This document shows positions 1-8,920 of a DNA stretch of 64,000 bases, piece after piece; position 1 is the stretch's first letter; each line of letters opens with the position of its first letter. Source of the stretch: Planctomycetota bacterium (lineage in GTDB: Bacteria; Planctomycetota; Planctomycetia; Pirellulales; Lacipirellulaceae); the NCBI GenBank assembly GCA_024278955.1, contig JAJRSE010000139.1:1-64000 (forward strand), read 5' to 3'. The translations under genes and the position numbers were made by a program. Under the pieces are notes generated by a model. That model was not told the origin of the DNA. It did no database searches and worked only from the letters and a program-made list of their open reading frames with translations.

Positions 1-60
1 CACGTCTGCTTCACGCAGTTTCTTGATGATCTGTCCCGGATTGTGTTTCTTGCCTTTCAT
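1..60 (-). CDS. IS3-type transposase OrfA, N-terminal fragment cut by the window edge
   Basis: Reading leftwards from the ATG at 60, the 20 visible codons give MKGKKHNPGQIIKKLREADV. This matches the start of the helix-turn-helix OrfA protein of IS3-family elements, whose N-terminus typically has a K-x-x-x-I-I-x-K-L-R-E-A-D pattern. An AGAAGGA ribosome-binding site sits just upstream (about 67-73). OrfA normally binds the terminal repeats and is fused by frameshifting to the DDE transposase OrfB; the rest lies outside the window. The end of the element should lie shortly to the right of the gene, roughly at 80-110, but it cannot be fixed from one side. Confidence 0.6.
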   Translation of the reverse strand, partial: MKGKKHNPGQIIKKLREADV

Positions 61-647
61 CGAAAGTCCTTCTGCCCATGCGGGCCGTTAGACTCTCATA
101 ACACATGGATCAGCTTTTGGGGAGCACTCCACTAGTAGGCTGTTTTCTCGTCCCCAGAGAGGGACGGCCCAGAGGCTAAACTCGCCTCGAGTTCGACTAG
201 CGGATGATCGGGGTTCAAAATTTGATCGAAATGCGACTGAAAAAATGGAACTGGTCGCCACCAGCTTGAGATGGAGGCTGCAAGGTTTCGAGGGATAAGG
301 AATCAATACCTTGCAAATCTTACCAACTACCAGAGCAAGCTCTATCCCAATATCGTAACGCGACATGACTTTTTCAGGGACTACTAGTTGCCATCGATTT
401 AACAAGGAAACGAAAACGTCAACGGAGGGCCTTGCCACGACAGGAAAGCACTGGAAAACTGGGGATTTCAAAAGGGTTAACGGCGTTGCGTAGCATCTCG
501 GGAGAATAGCAACTTTCGGAAATCGGCAAACTGCCGATGGTACCCGTGAACCGTTACCAATCGCGTTGCTCCGCGATCATCTCGATTTCCTTTCCACAGC
601 CGAGTGATTTTTCTTCTCAGCCTGAACCTGCTTCAACTCAAAGGCGG
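61..647. other. Gene-free stretch between the IS3 end and the PFOR operon
   Basis: I see no convincing gene here. A minus-strand reading frame at 88-471 is open for 127 codons, but it has no recognisable domain, no signal peptide and no good ribosome-binding site. The left part should contain the terminal repeat of the IS3 element. The right part is the 3' flank of the oxidoreductase gene ending at 648. Confidence 0.4.
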
Positions 648-2294
648 CTACAAAAGACCGGCCAGTTCCTGCAAAAGCTGCCAATTCTCTAGTCGGTCTT
701 GTTTCGCTGCGAGAATAGTTTTCGACGGCCCGTTGTCACCAGTGAAATGCTTTGAAAAACGCCCTTCGCTACGCGCAAAGGTCAGGAAATCCACCGTTTC
801 GCCCGTCTTGGGGTTTGTCCACCAATCGTCTTTCATCGCCGGATTGCCCTGGAGCGAAAGCCTCTGCCTGAGACGCTCGCCCTTAGTCGGATCGTGAATC
901 AAAAGCGGAAATGCGCGGCTATCAACTGCCAGCCTCGCTTGGTTGCTAGCCATGTGGTCGCCAACTCCGTGCTCCGGCTGGCAAGTCGTGTAGCAATTCA
1001 CAATCGCTGGCCCGTCGAACTCAAGGGCACCCAGGACTGATTTGTAAAAATGGTTGGTATGGGCACAAGTCGTTTGCGCAACATAAGTGCGCGGATGCAT
1101 CATCGCGATCTGAGCGATTTCCTTCCGGCGTTCTTGCTTGCCATCAAGATGCTTCCCGTGAAAACTCATCTTGGCATTTTGGCCAGTAAAAGTACTCGTC
1201 GACGCCTGACCTCCCGTGTTGGAATAAACCTGAGTATCCAATACAAAAACTTTCACATGCAAACCAGAAGCAAGAAGACGCGATAGCGATTGGAAACCAA
1301 TGTCAAACATTGCCCCATCGCCTCCAATGCACCAAAGTGGTCGATCGGTCCAACCTTTCTGATTCCACCGCAGACGGACTCCCATCGCATCGGCTGGCGC
1401 ATTCTCAAATAGCGAATTGGTCCATGGCACCAGATACGGATTGTAAGGATAGGTCGAAGTGTAAACCGTGTTACATCCGGTCGCTGCGACGATTCCCCAA
1501 TCGTTCTTGTGCTTAGCCCCTGTCGCAGCACACAGCATGCGAAGCGCAGTCCCCTCGCCACATCCGGCACACGAGCCCGCACCGCCAACATAAATATGTG
1601 CCTGCTCTTTGAGCATCATGTCGATGAGCAAATTCTCGTTGATATAGCTTTCATCCGAAGGCCCGAAGTCCTTAAACAGACGATGATTTTTACGAATCGA
1701 TTCGATGAGAGGCTCGGTCTTAGGAATCATCTTTAGCGCAAGGTCATCACAAACAGTCACGCATTCCGCACAGCCTTTACACTTACTTGGATCGATAACA
1801 ATCGCAAAACGTCCGCCCTCTTTGCCTTTTTTCTTCGGACCCGCGTAATACTTCCTGGGCTTCGACCATTGCTTCTCGAAGCCCTCGCGATCTTCAGGAT
1901 CTTCAATGCCTGCAAGCTTCCCTTCGAGGTCAGGCTCGGCAAGCACCTTCCCTAAAATGGCCGTATCCGGGCACTCGGTTACACAGTCCATGCAGCCGGT
2001 ACAGTTCTCAGGAATGTACTCGGGGATTTCAGGAGATATATAGCTAAAGTCTCGTAGTGCTGCGGTCCCAGCCGGAACAAGCGAGCGAGCGGCCAACAAA
2101 TCAGCCGACAGCCCCTTGTCGGCACTCCCCTCTTCATATCCGCGGACAACACGCTCGTTGAACTCACGAACGTCCAAGACGGGCAACTGCACTTCAACAT
2201 AATCGCGGTTAACGAGTGTTCCGTAAGAATTATTATTCTGAGGATCACGGTCATGTGCTTCATTCATCGAATGAGGTTGGTTTACTGTCGCCAT
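648..2294 (-). CDS. Pyruvate:ferredoxin (2-oxoacid) oxidoreductase, ferredoxin plus TPP-binding subunit (C-terminal half of NifJ)
   Basis: This 548-residue protein corresponds to the C-terminal half of single-chain NifJ-type PFOR, which oxidises pyruvate to acetyl-CoA and CO2 with reduction of ferredoxin or flavodoxin. Two bacterial-ferredoxin motifs are visible: C98, C101, C104, C108 (CTGCMDCVTECP) and C171, C174, C177, C181. The TPP domain follows, with cluster ligands C241 and C244 (SCAGCGEGT), C273 (ATGCNTVY) and the NCYTTC segment near the end. Its TPP-Mg signature GDGAMFDIGF starts near 324, followed by the PFOR hallmark VYSNTGGQ. The ATG at 2294 has AAGGA 8-9 bases upstream. The gene lies 107 bases downstream of the alpha/gamma subunit and is presumably co-transcribed with it. 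The N-terminal 85 residues are a linker absent from short ferredoxins. The enzyme implies oxygen-sensitive or fermentative capacity; the exact 2-oxoacid cannot be read from the sequence. Confidence 0.92.
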   Translation of the reverse strand: MATVNQPHSMNEAHDRDPQNNNSYGTLVNRDYVEVQLPVLDVREFNERVVRGYEEGSADKGLSADLLAARSLVPAGTAALRDFSYISPEIPEYIPENCTGCMDCVTECPDTAILGKVLAEPDLEGKLAGIEDPEDREGFEKQWSKPRKYYAGPKKKGKEGGRFAIVIDPSKCKGCAECVTVCDDLALKMIPKTEPLIESIRKNHRLFKDFGPSDESYINENLLIDMMLKEQAHIYVGGAGSCAGCGEGTALRMLCAATGAKHKNDWGIVAATGCNTVYTSTYPYNPYLVPWTNSLFENAPADAMGVRLRWNQKGWTDRPLWCIGGDGAMFDIGFQSLSRLLASGLHVKVFVLDTQVYSNTGGQASTSTFTGQNAKMSFHGKHLDGKQERRKEIAQIAMMHPRTYVAQTTCAHTNHFYKSVLGALEFDGPAIVNCYTTCQPEHGVGDHMASNQARLAVDSRAFPLLIHDPTKGERLRQRLSLQGNPAMKDDWWTNPKTGETVDFLTFARSEGRFSKHFTGDNGPSKTILAAKQDRLENWQLLQELAGLL

Positions 2295-2401
2295 AGGAAG
2301 ATCCTTTTCTTGAGTTGCGAGTTTTGAATCGCGAGTTTCGCGTATCGAGCTGCAAGGTCTATCCCAACGACTTGCAACTCCTTACGTTATTTCCAAAAAA
2401 A

Positions 2402-4432
2402 TCACCGCGGCTTCGACGAATGCTGAGTCCCATTCGTTTCCAGTTGCATTATCTCCGGCAAAACTTGTTGCATTTCGCCGTAGCCTCGTTTCACGCAAAC
2501 AAGGTTGTCTTGGACGACTTGCTCGCCCCGTTTGCCGAAATACTTACGCAAGGCCTTCTCTACGCCTTCGTATACTTGCTCGTCCGACATACCGCTGCTT
2601 TCTCTAAACGGCGTGAGCTTCAGGAACGCACCCAAGAGGACAATGCCTTGCATTCGCATTTCCAGGTCGGGCATCGAAGCAACCTCGCGGGCAATGCTCA
2701 CCATGTCGATGAAGAAAACCCGTAGATTATTCTCTCGAATTGTTTGCTTATGCTGCTGAGGAATGCGTGCCCAGACATCCACCGGGTTGCCGTAAGGGCT
2801 CTGCATAAAGATTGCTCCCCCGTCGACCATCCCTTTGAGCGGGTTGCCGCTGAACAACGCATTGGCATCGTTAAGCACCACCAAATCGACATGCTCCAAC
2901 TCGCTATGAGAGTAGATATGCGAGTCGGCAATCGTGAGGTAGTAAGTCGTAGGGAGTCCCTTCTTTTCAGAGCCATACTTAGGGTAGGCCTGAACATCTT
3001 TCCCAAAAACTTGCCCCGCGATCGTCGCGATAACTTTATTCGTAGTGACTGAGCCAAATCCGCCAACCGAATGGCCACGCATCGAAAAAGCTCCCTGCGG
3101 GCGAAGGTCTGGATCTTCGGCGATCGGCAAAGCAAGAGGATGCTTGATACCAACACAAAAATAGTCTTTCTCGCCTTGAATCATATTTTTGAAAATGGCA
3201 TGGATGTCGCCCGGGCGTACGTCGCGGCTACCGAGCCCTGCCGAACCGTGAAAAATCTGTGGAATTCGTTCGATTTTTTCCAATCCATTTTGTCCAGTTG
3301 CCGCATCGCAAAAAGCGGCCTTAATCTCGCGCGTCAAATGGTTGCCTGTTGTCGACAAAGGATCGTCCATGCGTTCAATCACGGTAAACGCTTTGCAGTT
3401 TTTCAACGCCTCGACAATTTGCCGCGAAGGAAATGGTCGGAAACAATAGAGGTTCAAGCACCCAGCGCGAATCCCCTTTTCATCACGAAGGAAATCAACC
3501 GTCGTTTGCGTGGTCTCCATAAAACTACCGAGGCCAACCAAAATATACTCCGCATCCTCGCAGCGGTAAGGCGCAACCATTTCGTACCGGCGCCCCGTGT
3601 TGCGGTAGAACTCGTCAAAGGCTTCCTGGAGAGCTGGGCCCACTTGGTCGTAGTAGCCTCGCTGCGCAATCTTCCCTTTCATATATGAGTCTTGATTTTG
3701 CACTGTGCCCGACATGATCGGATTGCCAGGATCCATCAGGTTAATCAGTTTCCCCTCCGGGTTACCGATGTAATCCTTCATGAATTCCGGTTCCACTAGG
3801 CTCGCACTCTCGACCGTATGCGTCGTAAGAAAACCATCCTGGACATTGAAAAACGGCGTACAAGAAGCCTCGGCAGCTCGACGAGAAATCAGACACAGGT
3901 CGCCCGCTTCCTGTGCATTGCGGCCGAACAACATCCCCCACCCGCAATCGGCAACGCTCATCACATCGTCGTGCCCAGCGTGGACGTTCAAACTATGGCT
4001 TGTCAGCGCACGCGCACCGATATTAAAGACCACAGGCAACCGCTTGCCTGAAATGGTGTACAGAACTTCTTTCATCAACACCAAGCCTTGCCCCGACGTA
4101 AAGTTGGTAACGCGTCCGCCGGCTACAGCAAAGCCTTCGCAAAAAGTGGCGGCCGAATGCTCGCTCTCAGGCTCAAAAAACAAGAGCGGATCGCCCCATA
4201 AGTTCGTCTCACCGTTGGCTACCGCCTGATTAAAGCCGGAGCCCATGGTCGTCGAGCTAGTGATCGGGTACGCGCCAGAGCCTTGGCTGATATGCGTCTC
4301 GACCCAGACAACGGCTTCGGCGCCATCGCAGGTAGTGGGGGTCCCGGTGTAAGGAAACTCAGAGGAACCACTCTGCTCCTGCTGAGCCCCTCGCCGCGTG
4401 TTTTGAGTCGTTTGGACAGATTCCGTCGACAT
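2402..4432 (-). CDS. Pyruvate:ferredoxin (2-oxoacid) oxidoreductase, alpha/gamma-domain subunit (N-terminal half of NifJ)
   Basis: This 676-residue protein matches domains I-III of NifJ. The N-terminal pyrimidine-binding domain contains AYPITSSTTMGSGF and the ESEHSA segment, in which the Glu is equivalent to the residue that activates thiamine. Next comes the SQGLVLM-like strand (SGQGLVLMKEVLYTISG) and a transketolase-C-like domain. The gamma domain carries RPGDIHAIFKNM and the GHSVGGFGSV loop near the middle. The ATG at 4432 is preferred because GGAGGT lies 8 bases upstream; a TTG two codons earlier sits almost on the ribosome-binding site. Known family facts: most bacteria carry NifJ as one chain of about 1,170 residues, while archaea split it into four. 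Here the break falls between the gamma domain and the ferredoxin domain, giving an unusual two-chain form. It forms a two-gene unit with the downstream TPP subunit. Confidence 0.92.
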   Translation of the reverse strand: MSTESVQTTQNTRRGAQQEQSGSSEFPYTGTPTTCDGAEAVVWVETHISQGSGAYPITSSTTMGSGFNQAVANGETNLWGDPLLFFEPESEHSAATFCEGFAVAGGRVTNFTSGQGLVLMKEVLYTISGKRLPVVFNIGARALTSHSLNVHAGHDDVMSVADCGWGMLFGRNAQEAGDLCLISRRAAEASCTPFFNVQDGFLTTHTVESASLVEPEFMKDYIGNPEGKLINLMDPGNPIMSGTVQNQDSYMKGKIAQRGYYDQVGPALQEAFDEFYRNTGRRYEMVAPYRCEDAEYILVGLGSFMETTQTTVDFLRDEKGIRAGCLNLYCFRPFPSRQIVEALKNCKAFTVIERMDDPLSTTGNHLTREIKAAFCDAATGQNGLEKIERIPQIFHGSAGLGSRDVRPGDIHAIFKNMIQGEKDYFCVGIKHPLALPIAEDPDLRPQGAFSMRGHSVGGFGSVTTNKVIATIAGQVFGKDVQAYPKYGSEKKGLPTTYYLTIADSHIYSHSELEHVDLVVLNDANALFSGNPLKGMVDGGAIFMQSPYGNPVDVWARIPQQHKQTIRENNLRVFFIDMVSIAREVASMPDLEMRMQGIVLLGAFLKLTPFRESSGMSDEQVYEGVEKALRKYFGKRGEQVVQDNLVCVKRGYGEMQQVLPEIMQLETNGTQHSSKPR

Positions 4433-4861
4433 TCGCAATTACCTCCAATCGAAGGCGATTTCTCGGTCGCAAAAAGCGGGCCGCAATGCTTCAAGCAACC
4501 TCAAGAGCCAGCGCGAACGCTAGGCTGACAGCCTCGAAAGGCTGCTGACAAAATCGACTTCTAGGGTTGATGTTAAATGCTTAAACTTCAGCGTTTTAAT
4601 CTCAAAAAACCAGCACTCAAAAAGCGAAGCGAAACGATCAAGGTGTGAGATAGAGTACTGGGGTATTCCCTTGGAATTAATAATCTTGCAGGCGAAAAAT
4701 GCGAATAAATTAAAGACAGGCACTCTCGCCTAAACCCCATTGTGCCACGATTTGATCCGCCTCGCAAGTATTATTGAGGAGACAAAGCAAGCTGTGTAAA
4801 TTGTGAAAAACACTATCGCTAGCTAGGGTTCACTGATTTACTCGTTCACCCTGCAATGATC

Positions 4862-4882
4862 ACAGGACGATTGCAAAGTCGT
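4862..4882 (+). repeat. Solo copy of the ACAGGACGATTGCAAAGTC repeat arm
   Basis: The sequence ACAGGACGATTGCAAAGTC is nearly identical to the outer end of the inverted-repeat element at 5624-5777. It is related to a further copy at 57993-58018. The similarity fades after about 40 bases (…TTGAA…TTTTAG). It is best read as a remnant of, or landing mark for, the same repeat family. Confidence 0.5.
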
Positions 4883-5623
4883 CGATTTGAAATTTTTAGT
4901 TCATTGCACGTAGAGAGGGAGTAATTTCTGTCTAATATCCTGGGCAAGGCAGGTCCTGCCACGCAATCACGGAGGTCTTTTCTTATGCCTGCGACGGCCC
5001 TGTAGTGTTTGTCCGAGGTTTTTTTCACAAGTTCCCGACCCACGTTCTCCTCAAGGAATTCGTCATCCGTTTTCCGGAGTTTTGAGCTTGGTATTTCTTG
5101 GGAATGCTGGCTCGGATCTGCGAACTGGCAGAGCTGCAATTTTAAGCCACTATCCATTGGGACGAGCTCAAAGACCCCTCGGTTTTGATCGTGACCAACT
5201 TCGGTATGCCACGACTATCAGTCGCGCACTAGCGAACTTTTCTCTGGCTGATTTCCAAACGGCTTTTGGCGATTGGCTGTAAACCGCCGTCGATGCTCCC
5301 GAAGAGCTAGCGGTCACTGGCAGAGCGGAAATCGTCTGCCTTTTTCAATGATCGCTGTTGGGACGAAGATCGGCACTGGACCCGACGTCCCGGACTCGCC
5401 GAGCGTCTGGCGCCTCCGCGCCCTCTACCTCAGCCAACCCAGACAGTGCAAGGGTCCTGGGAAACTACCCAAATCAATCACAAACGTGACGCTCACACGC
5501 TCCCCGCGGGGCGGGTTTCAGGATCAGCCCTCTGTGATAGCGTGGAAAAACAGTCCGTTAAGCTCTTGGAACAGTACGCAGTTGACCTGGTATGGGAAAG
5601 AGAAAGACTCTGGGGGGGGATCG

Positions 5624-5777
5624 CCAGGACGATTGCAAAGTCGTGTAATTGAAGAAAATTTAGCCACAGAGATCACAGAGGACTCAGAGAAACCTTGGTT
5701 TCTAGTACTCGGTGTTCTCTGTGATCTCTGTGGCTAATCTTCATTTGTTTGGTTTTTTGACTTTGCAGTTCGCCTGG
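5624..5777. repeat. 154-bp inverted-repeat (MITE/REP-like) element
   Basis: The left arm runs CCAGGACGATTGCAAAGTC … TTTAGCCACAGAGATCACAGAG. The right arm, read on the other strand, runs CCAGGCGAACTGCAAAGTC … ATTAGCCACAGAGATCACAGAG. The arms pair over most of their length, so the DNA or its transcript can fold into one long hairpin. The GCCACAGAGATCACAGAG core resembles short palindromic repeats seen in many environmental bacterial genomes. It has no coding capacity. It ends about 65 bases before the tRNA-Thr gene. Confidence 0.65.
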
Positions 5778-5842
5778 GGGGTTCGCGGGAGGGATTGTGA
5801 ACCAAGGCAATAATAGGTACATTCCGGGGTCTGAGAGGCCCA

Positions 5843-5916
5843 GCCAGCGTAGCTTCAATTGGCAGAGCGCCGCATTCGTAATGCGGAGGTTGCGAGTTCG
5901 ATTCTCGCCGCTGGCT
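5843..5916 (+). tRNA. tRNA-Thr (anticodon CGT)
   Basis: A full cloverleaf can be drawn. The acceptor stem is GCCAGCG paired with CGCTGGC. A D-arm with AATTGGCAGAGC follows. The anticodon stem is CCGCA/TGCGG with loop TTCGTAA (anticodon CGT at 5877-5879), and the T-arm is GCGAG-TTCGATT-CTCGC. The CCA tail is not encoded. It decodes ACG. Confidence 0.95.
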
Positions 5917-6024
5917 CTTTGATTGATCGTACCCTGTTTTGGGTAATTCCAGGACGTAGTTCCAGAACGTATGTTTCAGGACAATAGAACAAAGAATTTA
6001 ATTTTGGTAGGAGATAGGCAGATT

Positions 6025-7350
6025 ATGTCGCAAGTGGATGAAATCGATCTGAGACAGATTGTTGTTTCAAACAGCACATTTGGTCCGAATGAAATTAGCC
6101 ATATCGTCGGCGCTATCTCCGAGGATTACAATCATTTTCGCGAGCTGCGCGATGCCGTCGGCGAGATGGAACAACAGGAAGAGCGAACACCGGCGGCTTC
6201 GGCCCGGCTGGGGGTTTGTCAGTACCTATTGGGACGATATTCCGCCGCGGTACAAACTTTGACGAACGCCGATGGCGGGGCGCTGACTCATTTTTTTCTT
6301 GGCAAGGCCCAGCTGGCACTCGACAATTATGCGGAGGCGCTGGTCGCGTATGAGTCGGCCGAGAAAGCCGGTTACAACCGCGACGAGGTCTCGTTGTCCC
6401 AGGCCGAAGCAAAGCGTTACTTGGGCGATGCCCAGGCGGCTTTGACGGTGCTAGACGGTCTTTCGGGTGCGGTCGAGCAGACATCGGAGTATTTGTATCA
6501 GCGTTCGGCGGCCGTTTCGGCCTTGGGCGGAAACACTTCGGAAGTTGTGGCGTTGCTCGAACGAGCGGTTGAGACCGATGGCGGACATGCGGGTGCTTTG
6601 TTTGGTTTGGCACTGGAAAACGACCGCCATGGCAACGACGAATATGCTCGCCAGCTTTACGAACGGGCCGCAGCCCAGTTTCCTGCTCATGTGGGAACGC
6701 TGTTGAACTTGGGCCTGCTCTACGAAGACATGGAACACTTCGAGCGGTCGAAGCAGTGTTATCAGCGTATTCTTGACGTTTACCCGAGCCATCCTCGTGC
6801 TCGGTTGTTCTTCAAGGATGCCGATGCTTCGCGAGACATGTACTACGACGAAGATGCGAGGCGCCGCCAGGACCGCATGGACCAGATGCTGAGCGTCCCG
6901 GTTACCGACTTCGAGCTTTCGGTACGCAGCCGGAATTGCCTACAGAAGATGGGCATCATGACGCTGGGCGATTTGACGAACACGACCGAGCAAGATTTGC
7001 TGGCCAGTAAGAACTTTGGTGAGACTTCGCTGGTCGAGATTCGCGAGATGCTTAACCAAAAGGGTTTGGAGCTTGGTCAGTTTGCGACCAAGTGGCGTGA
7101 AGAAGAGCCGAGCTACGATACATCGTCGTTGAGCGATGATGAAAAGGCCCTGCTAGACCGGCCGATTTCTGATTTGAATCTTTCAGTACGGGCACGCAAG
7201 TGTATGGTCCGCCTTGGATTGTCGACGATTGGCGAGTTACTTCGCTGCACAGGCGACGATTTGCTGGAATGCAAAAACTTTGGCGTCACGAGCTTGATTG
7301 AAGTTCGCGAGAAGCTAACCGAAGCCAATCTCAAGTTACGTGGCGACTGA
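6025..7350 (+). CDS. TPR protein with two RNA polymerase alpha-CTD-like domains
   Basis: This soluble protein has 441 residues from the ATG at 6025, with AGGAG about 11 bases upstream; an ATG 18 codons earlier lacks a site. Residues about 40-285 form TPR-like helical repeats (for example ALFGLALENDRHG and TLLNLGLLYEDMEHFERSKQ). Two domains follow that resemble the C-terminal domain of RpoA, at about 291-352 and 379-441. Domain 1 keeps SVRSRNCL, matching the DNA-binding R265/N268 region of E. coli alpha; domain 2 reads SVRARKCM, with Lys in place of Asn268. Both have Thr where E. coli has Lys298 (FGETSL, FGVTSL). Proteins of this layout are typical of planctomycetes. A role in transcription or ribosome-linked protein contacts is inferred only. 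It stands alone between tRNA-Thr and tgt. Confidence 0.85.
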   Translation: MSQVDEIDLRQIVVSNSTFGPNEISHIVGAISEDYNHFRELRDAVGEMEQQEERTPAASARLGVCQYLLGRYSAAVQTLTNADGGALTHFFLGKAQLALDNYAEALVAYESAEKAGYNRDEVSLSQAEAKRYLGDAQAALTVLDGLSGAVEQTSEYLYQRSAAVSALGGNTSEVVALLERAVETDGGHAGALFGLALENDRHGNDEYARQLYERAAAQFPAHVGTLLNLGLLYEDMEHFERSKQCYQRILDVYPSHPRARLFFKDADASRDMYYDEDARRRQDRMDQMLSVPVTDFELSVRSRNCLQKMGIMTLGDLTNTTEQDLLASKNFGETSLVEIREMLNQKGLELGQFATKWREEEPSYDTSSLSDDEKALLDRPISDLNLSVRARKCMVRLGLSTIGELLRCTGDDLLECKNFGVTSLIEVREKLTEANLKLRGD

Positions 7351-7420
7351 GTTCAATCTCGGAGTTGGGATTTTGGAATGCGGATTGATGGATAGCAAAT
7401 TGACTAGTTGAGATCCGCGA

Positions 7421-8539
7421 TTGAATTGCCCTGACTTTCGATTTGAGCTACTGCATACCGATCGCGGTTCTGATGCGCGACGATCGCGGCTACAGACTCC
7501 GCATGGTCCGGTGGAAATGCCGACGTTTATGCCCGTTGGCACCCTGGGGACGGTAAAGGGAGTCGACGTTGGGCGTCTCGGCGAGACGGGTGCCCAAATG
7601 GTGTTATCGAACACCTATCATTTGGCACTGCGTCCTGGCGAAGAAACGGTTGCCGAGTTGGGCGGTCTGCACAAATTCATGGGCTGGTCGGGGCCTATTC
7701 TTACCGATAGCGGCGGTTTCCAGGTTTTTAGCCTGTCCGAGCGTACCCAGATTGATGAGCAGGGAGTCACGTTTCGCTCGCATCTCGATGGATCGCCAAT
7801 CGAACTTTCGCCAGAGAGGTCAATCGCCATCCAAGAGGCCTTGGGCAGCGATCTGGTGATGGTGTTCGATCATGTGATTGGGCTCCCCAACTCGCCAGAG
7901 GCCGTGGCTGAGGCTACCTGGCGTAGCGTCCGCTGGGCAGAGCGGTGTAAGAAGGCTTCGACCCGCGACGACCAGATGCTGCTGGCCATTGTTCAGGGGG
8001 GGCTTGATGCGGGGCTTCGGCGGGAATGTGCGAAAGAGCTGGTCGCAATGGATTTCCCAGGTTACGCGGTTGGGGGGTTGAGCGTCGGCGAAAAGCCTGT
8101 CGATATGTATCGCACCCTGGAGGCGACGGTTCCCGAGCTACCGGAAGATCGTCCGAGGTATCTGATGGGCGTAGGTCGGCCTGAGGATTTGTTGGAGGCG
8201 GTTGCTCGGGGGATCGACATGTTCGATTGTGTGATGCCGACCCGTAACGGGAGGAATGCCTTGGTTTATACCGACGAAGGGCCCTTGCGGCTGAGAAATG
8301 CGGCCCATGTGCTTGAAAAACGGCCTCTAGAGGAACATTGCCCTTGCCCTGCTTGCCGATATAGCCGGGGTTACCTGCGGCATCTGTTTCAGGCGAAGGA
8401 GATGTTAGGGCCGGTGCTCGCCTCGATCCACAATCTGACCTATTACCAGCGATTGATGGCTGAGGCTCGCGAGGCGATTGTTGAGAATCGATTCCCCGAA
8501 TTTCGGGAGGAAAAGCTTCGCGGCTGGGGGGTCGGGTAA
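7421..8539 (+). CDS. tgt: Queuine/preQ1 tRNA-guanine transglycosylase
   Basis: This is a 372-residue Tgt enzyme, which exchanges guanine-34 of GUN-anticodon tRNAs for preQ1 on the way to queuosine. Visible motifs include the [11 protein letters not shown] segment (substrate-binding Asp), IVQGG, the [12 protein letters not shown] loop, and [13 protein letters not shown], which contains the nucleophilic Asp. The zinc site is CPCPAC with a distal His in IHNLTYY. Length is normal for bacterial Tgt. No ATG precedes the conserved F-x-F-E-L-L-H-T-D start, so the TTG at 7421 is used, without a strong ribosome-binding site. yajC and secDF follow, the same gene order as in many bacteria. Confidence 0.95.
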   Translation: MNCPDFRFELLHTDRGSDARRSRLQTPHGPVEMPTFMPVGTLGTVKGVDVGRLGETGAQMVLSNTYHLALRPGEETVAELGGLHKFMGWSGPILTDSGGFQVFSLSERTQIDEQGVTFRSHLDGSPIELSPERSIAIQEALGSDLVMVFDHVIGLPNSPEAVAEATWRSVRWAERCKKASTRDDQMLLAIVQGGLDAGLRRECAKELVAMDFPGYAVGGLSVGEKPVDMYRTLEATVPELPEDRPRYLMGVGRPEDLLEAVARGIDMFDCVMPTRNGRNALVYTDEGPLRLRNAAHVLEKRPLEEHCPCPACRYSRGYLRHLFQAKEMLGPVLASIHNLTYYQRLMAEAREAIVENRFPEFREEKLRGWGVG

Positions 8540-8551
8540 ATACTGAGTTCA

Positions 8552-8590
8552 ACCCCTCCCCTAACCCCTTCCTACGAGGGAGGGGGATTT
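8552..8590 (+). terminator. Hairpin downstream of tgt, possible terminator
   Basis: CCCCTCCC pairs with GGGAGGGG around a loop of about 20 bases, followed by ATTTATTGG. It starts 12 bases after the tgt stop. The T-tract is poor, so it could equally be one of the frequent GC-rich planctomycete spacer repeats. Confidence 0.3.
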
Positions 8591-8600
8591 ATTGGTTTTC

Positions 8601-8678
8601 GGGTGCCACTGCTGGCTCGTCCAGCAGTGCGAAGCGGGTACCCGGCGTCCACTGCTGGGCAAGCCAGCAGTGGCACCC
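8601..8678. repeat. Compound palindromic (REP-like) repeat, GGGTGCCACTGCTGG family
   Basis: Two hairpins of the type CACTGCTGG…CCAGCAGTG lie side by side within an outer GGGTGCCAC…GTGGCACCC palindrome. A simpler single-hairpin copy in the opposite orientation lies at 26312-26346. Flanking bases beyond the palindrome are also shared (GGTTTTC on one side and AACT on the other), so the repeated unit is larger than the hairpin itself. Confidence 0.7.
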
Positions 8679-8920
8679 AACTTGAGATTTTCGGGTGCGC
8701 GTCTCGCCCTTGTCCCTTATGACGCTTCGATTTATGATGTTTCGTTCCTAGTCGGGGTTTGTGCCACGGCTGGGGCTATGACGACAACCAAGGGATGACA
8801 ACCAAGGGCTCGGCATCGTTTGTGCGTGTCGGGCGTTTTCTGTTTGTGGCGAGGGGCTTTGGAGCTCGTCGCGACGCTGCTAGTTGGCAATCGATAAGAC
8901 CTTTTTAGACGGTAAATATA

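Larger units (their letters stand above)
4433..5842. other. 1.4-kb gene-poor region with palindromic repeats
   Basis: No reading frame here has a recognisable domain; short open frames at 4846-5157 and 5273-5737 look fortuitous. A perfect 6-bp hairpin (CAGCCT-cgaa-AGGCTG) lies at 4529-4544, in the leader of the PFOR operon. A motif of about 20 bases (GGACGATTGCAAAGTCGT) occurs at 4862-4882 and again as the left end of a 154-bp inverted-repeat element at 5624-5777. The tRNA-Thr gene closes the region. Confidence 0.5.
8540..8920. other. 381-bp spacer between tgt and yajC, filled with repeats
   Basis: No gene is seen. The spacer holds a CCCCTCCC…GGGAGGGG hairpin right after tgt, a compound palindrome at 8601-8678, and a short direct repeat (ATGAC-x-ACAACCAAGGG, twice around 8777-8810). 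Because of these, yajC-secDF is probably transcribed from its own promoter rather than with tgt. Confidence 0.45.

Noticed and set aside
88..471. 127-codon open frame on the minus strand next to the IS3 end
   Set aside because: No domain, no signal peptide, no ribosome-binding site and unlikely composition; treated as intergenic.
4846..5737. Several open frames of 60-154 codons in the PFOR-tRNA gap
   Set aside because: They cross the inverted-repeat element or lack any motif and good start, so coding is unlikely.
8601..8678. CRISPR-like repeat/spacer reading of the palindromes
   Set aside because: Only two hairpins, unequal, with no spacers of regular length and no cas genes in the window.
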